Shown here: positions 63,783 to 64,000 of the stretch, piece after piece
Layout of the letters: each line of letters opens with the position of its first letter
How positions within the stretch are numbered: position 1 is the stretch's first letter
NCBI RefSeq assembly: GCF_022394535.1
Contig: NZ_CP089414.1
Span: 1,302,001-1,366,000, forward strand
Length of the DNA stretch: 64,000 nt
Direction of reading: 5' to 3'
Origin: Dyella terrae
Lineage (GTDB): Bacteria > Pseudomonadota > Gammaproteobacteria > Xanthomonadales > Rhodanobacteraceae
Notes under the pieces: model-generated
Told to the model about the DNA's origin: nothing
Database searches by the model: none
The model's input: the letters and a program-made list of their open reading frames with translations, nothing else
Translations under genes and position numbers: made by a program

Positions 63783-64000
63783 ATGTCTAGCGATCTGTTT
63801 TCGCCCGCGCCCGCCCACGGCCCGGCCTCGCGCATCCGCGTCGGCATCGGCGGCTGGAACTTCGCCCCCTGGCGCAACAACTTCTATCCGACAGGCTTGC
63901 TGCAACGGCGCGAACTGGAATACGCGAGCAGGCATCTTCGGGCCATCGAGATCAACGGCACCTACTACGGCGCGCAGAAGCCCGCGACGTACGCCAAATG
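63783..64000 (+). CDS. DUF72 domain protein, N-terminal part (3' end outside window)
   Basis: The first 72 residues of a DUF72 (YecE-like) protein, running off the window. The signature RIRVGIGGWNFAPWRNNFYP and AIEINGTYYGAQKPATY are typical of the beta/alpha barrel family, whose function is unknown. GAGG is eight bases before the ATG. Confidence 0.85.
   Translation, partial: MSSDLFSPAPAHGPASRIRVGIGGWNFAPWRNNFYPTGLLQRRELEYASRHLRAIEINGTYYGAQKPATYAK

Noticed and set aside
1..64000. Search for CRISPR arrays, tRNA or rRNA genes, insertion sequences and prophage genes
   Set aside because: No regularly spaced direct repeats, cloverleaf-like runs, transposase or phage proteins were recognised by eye; a dedicated search would be needed to exclude a single tRNA.

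Overview
The window is a GC-rich chromosomal segment with dense coding on both strands. It looks like a gammaproteobacterium of the order Xanthomonadales, most likely the Rhodanobacteraceae (Dyella/Luteibacter/Rhodanobacter type). This is inferred from the folC-SPOR-cvpA-purF cluster, the many TonB receptors and RND pumps, the MipA/OmpV and DUF455 proteins, and REP elements with a TTCCGGC core. No rRNA, tRNA, CRISPR array, insertion sequence or phage gene was seen.

Layout. 1-1.1 kb: 3' end of a GH42 beta-galactosidase, closed by a REP hairpin. 1.1-7.5 kb (minus): a housekeeping run read NTF2-like, GNAT, folC, SPOR protein, cvpA, purF, DUF455. 7.6-10.8 kb (minus): copper/silver resistance, with cueR, copA and a 52-aa membrane protein. 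10.9-13.1 kb: a siderophore receptor behind a Fur box. 13.1-16.4 kb: an OmpR-type two-component system divergent from mipA and a coupled 79-aa protein. 16.4-22.8 kb: an OprB porin, beta-propeller and DyP peroxidase operon, divergent from a second TonB receptor, with two putative Fur boxes between. 22.8-29.3 kb (minus): a complete RND pump operon ending in its TetR regulator. 29.9-39.4 kb: a sulfotransferase followed by a 2877-aa autotransporter. 39.5-46 kb: a second RND pump operon with a divergent TetR. 46.3-52.6 kb: porin, M20 peptidase, two LysR regulators and a secreted amidohydrolase. 52.8-54.5 kb: a membrane catalase with cytochrome b561. 54.6-56.2 kb: TetR, thioesterase and a basic histone-like protein. 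56.3-58.2 kb: an ABC exporter. 58.2-58.5 kb: a REPIN-like repeat pair. 58.5-64 kb: a His-rich PadR and Fur-like regulator pair, endonuclease V, a large MscS channel, an AraC regulator and the start of a DUF72 protein.

Themes. Much of the window deals with the cell envelope, metals and efflux: two tripartite pumps, two TonB receptors, Fur-type sites, a CueR/CopA module and a YqjI-like metal-sensing PadR.

Sequence quality. Four genes (histidine kinase, second RND adaptor, ABC exporter with two lesions, AraC regulator), and probably cvpA, are interrupted by single-base insertions. Removing one base at each site restores a full-length conserved reading frame. Because every lesion is an insertion, uncorrected long-read error is the leading explanation, although the G6 tract in the kinase could be a genuine slippage site.
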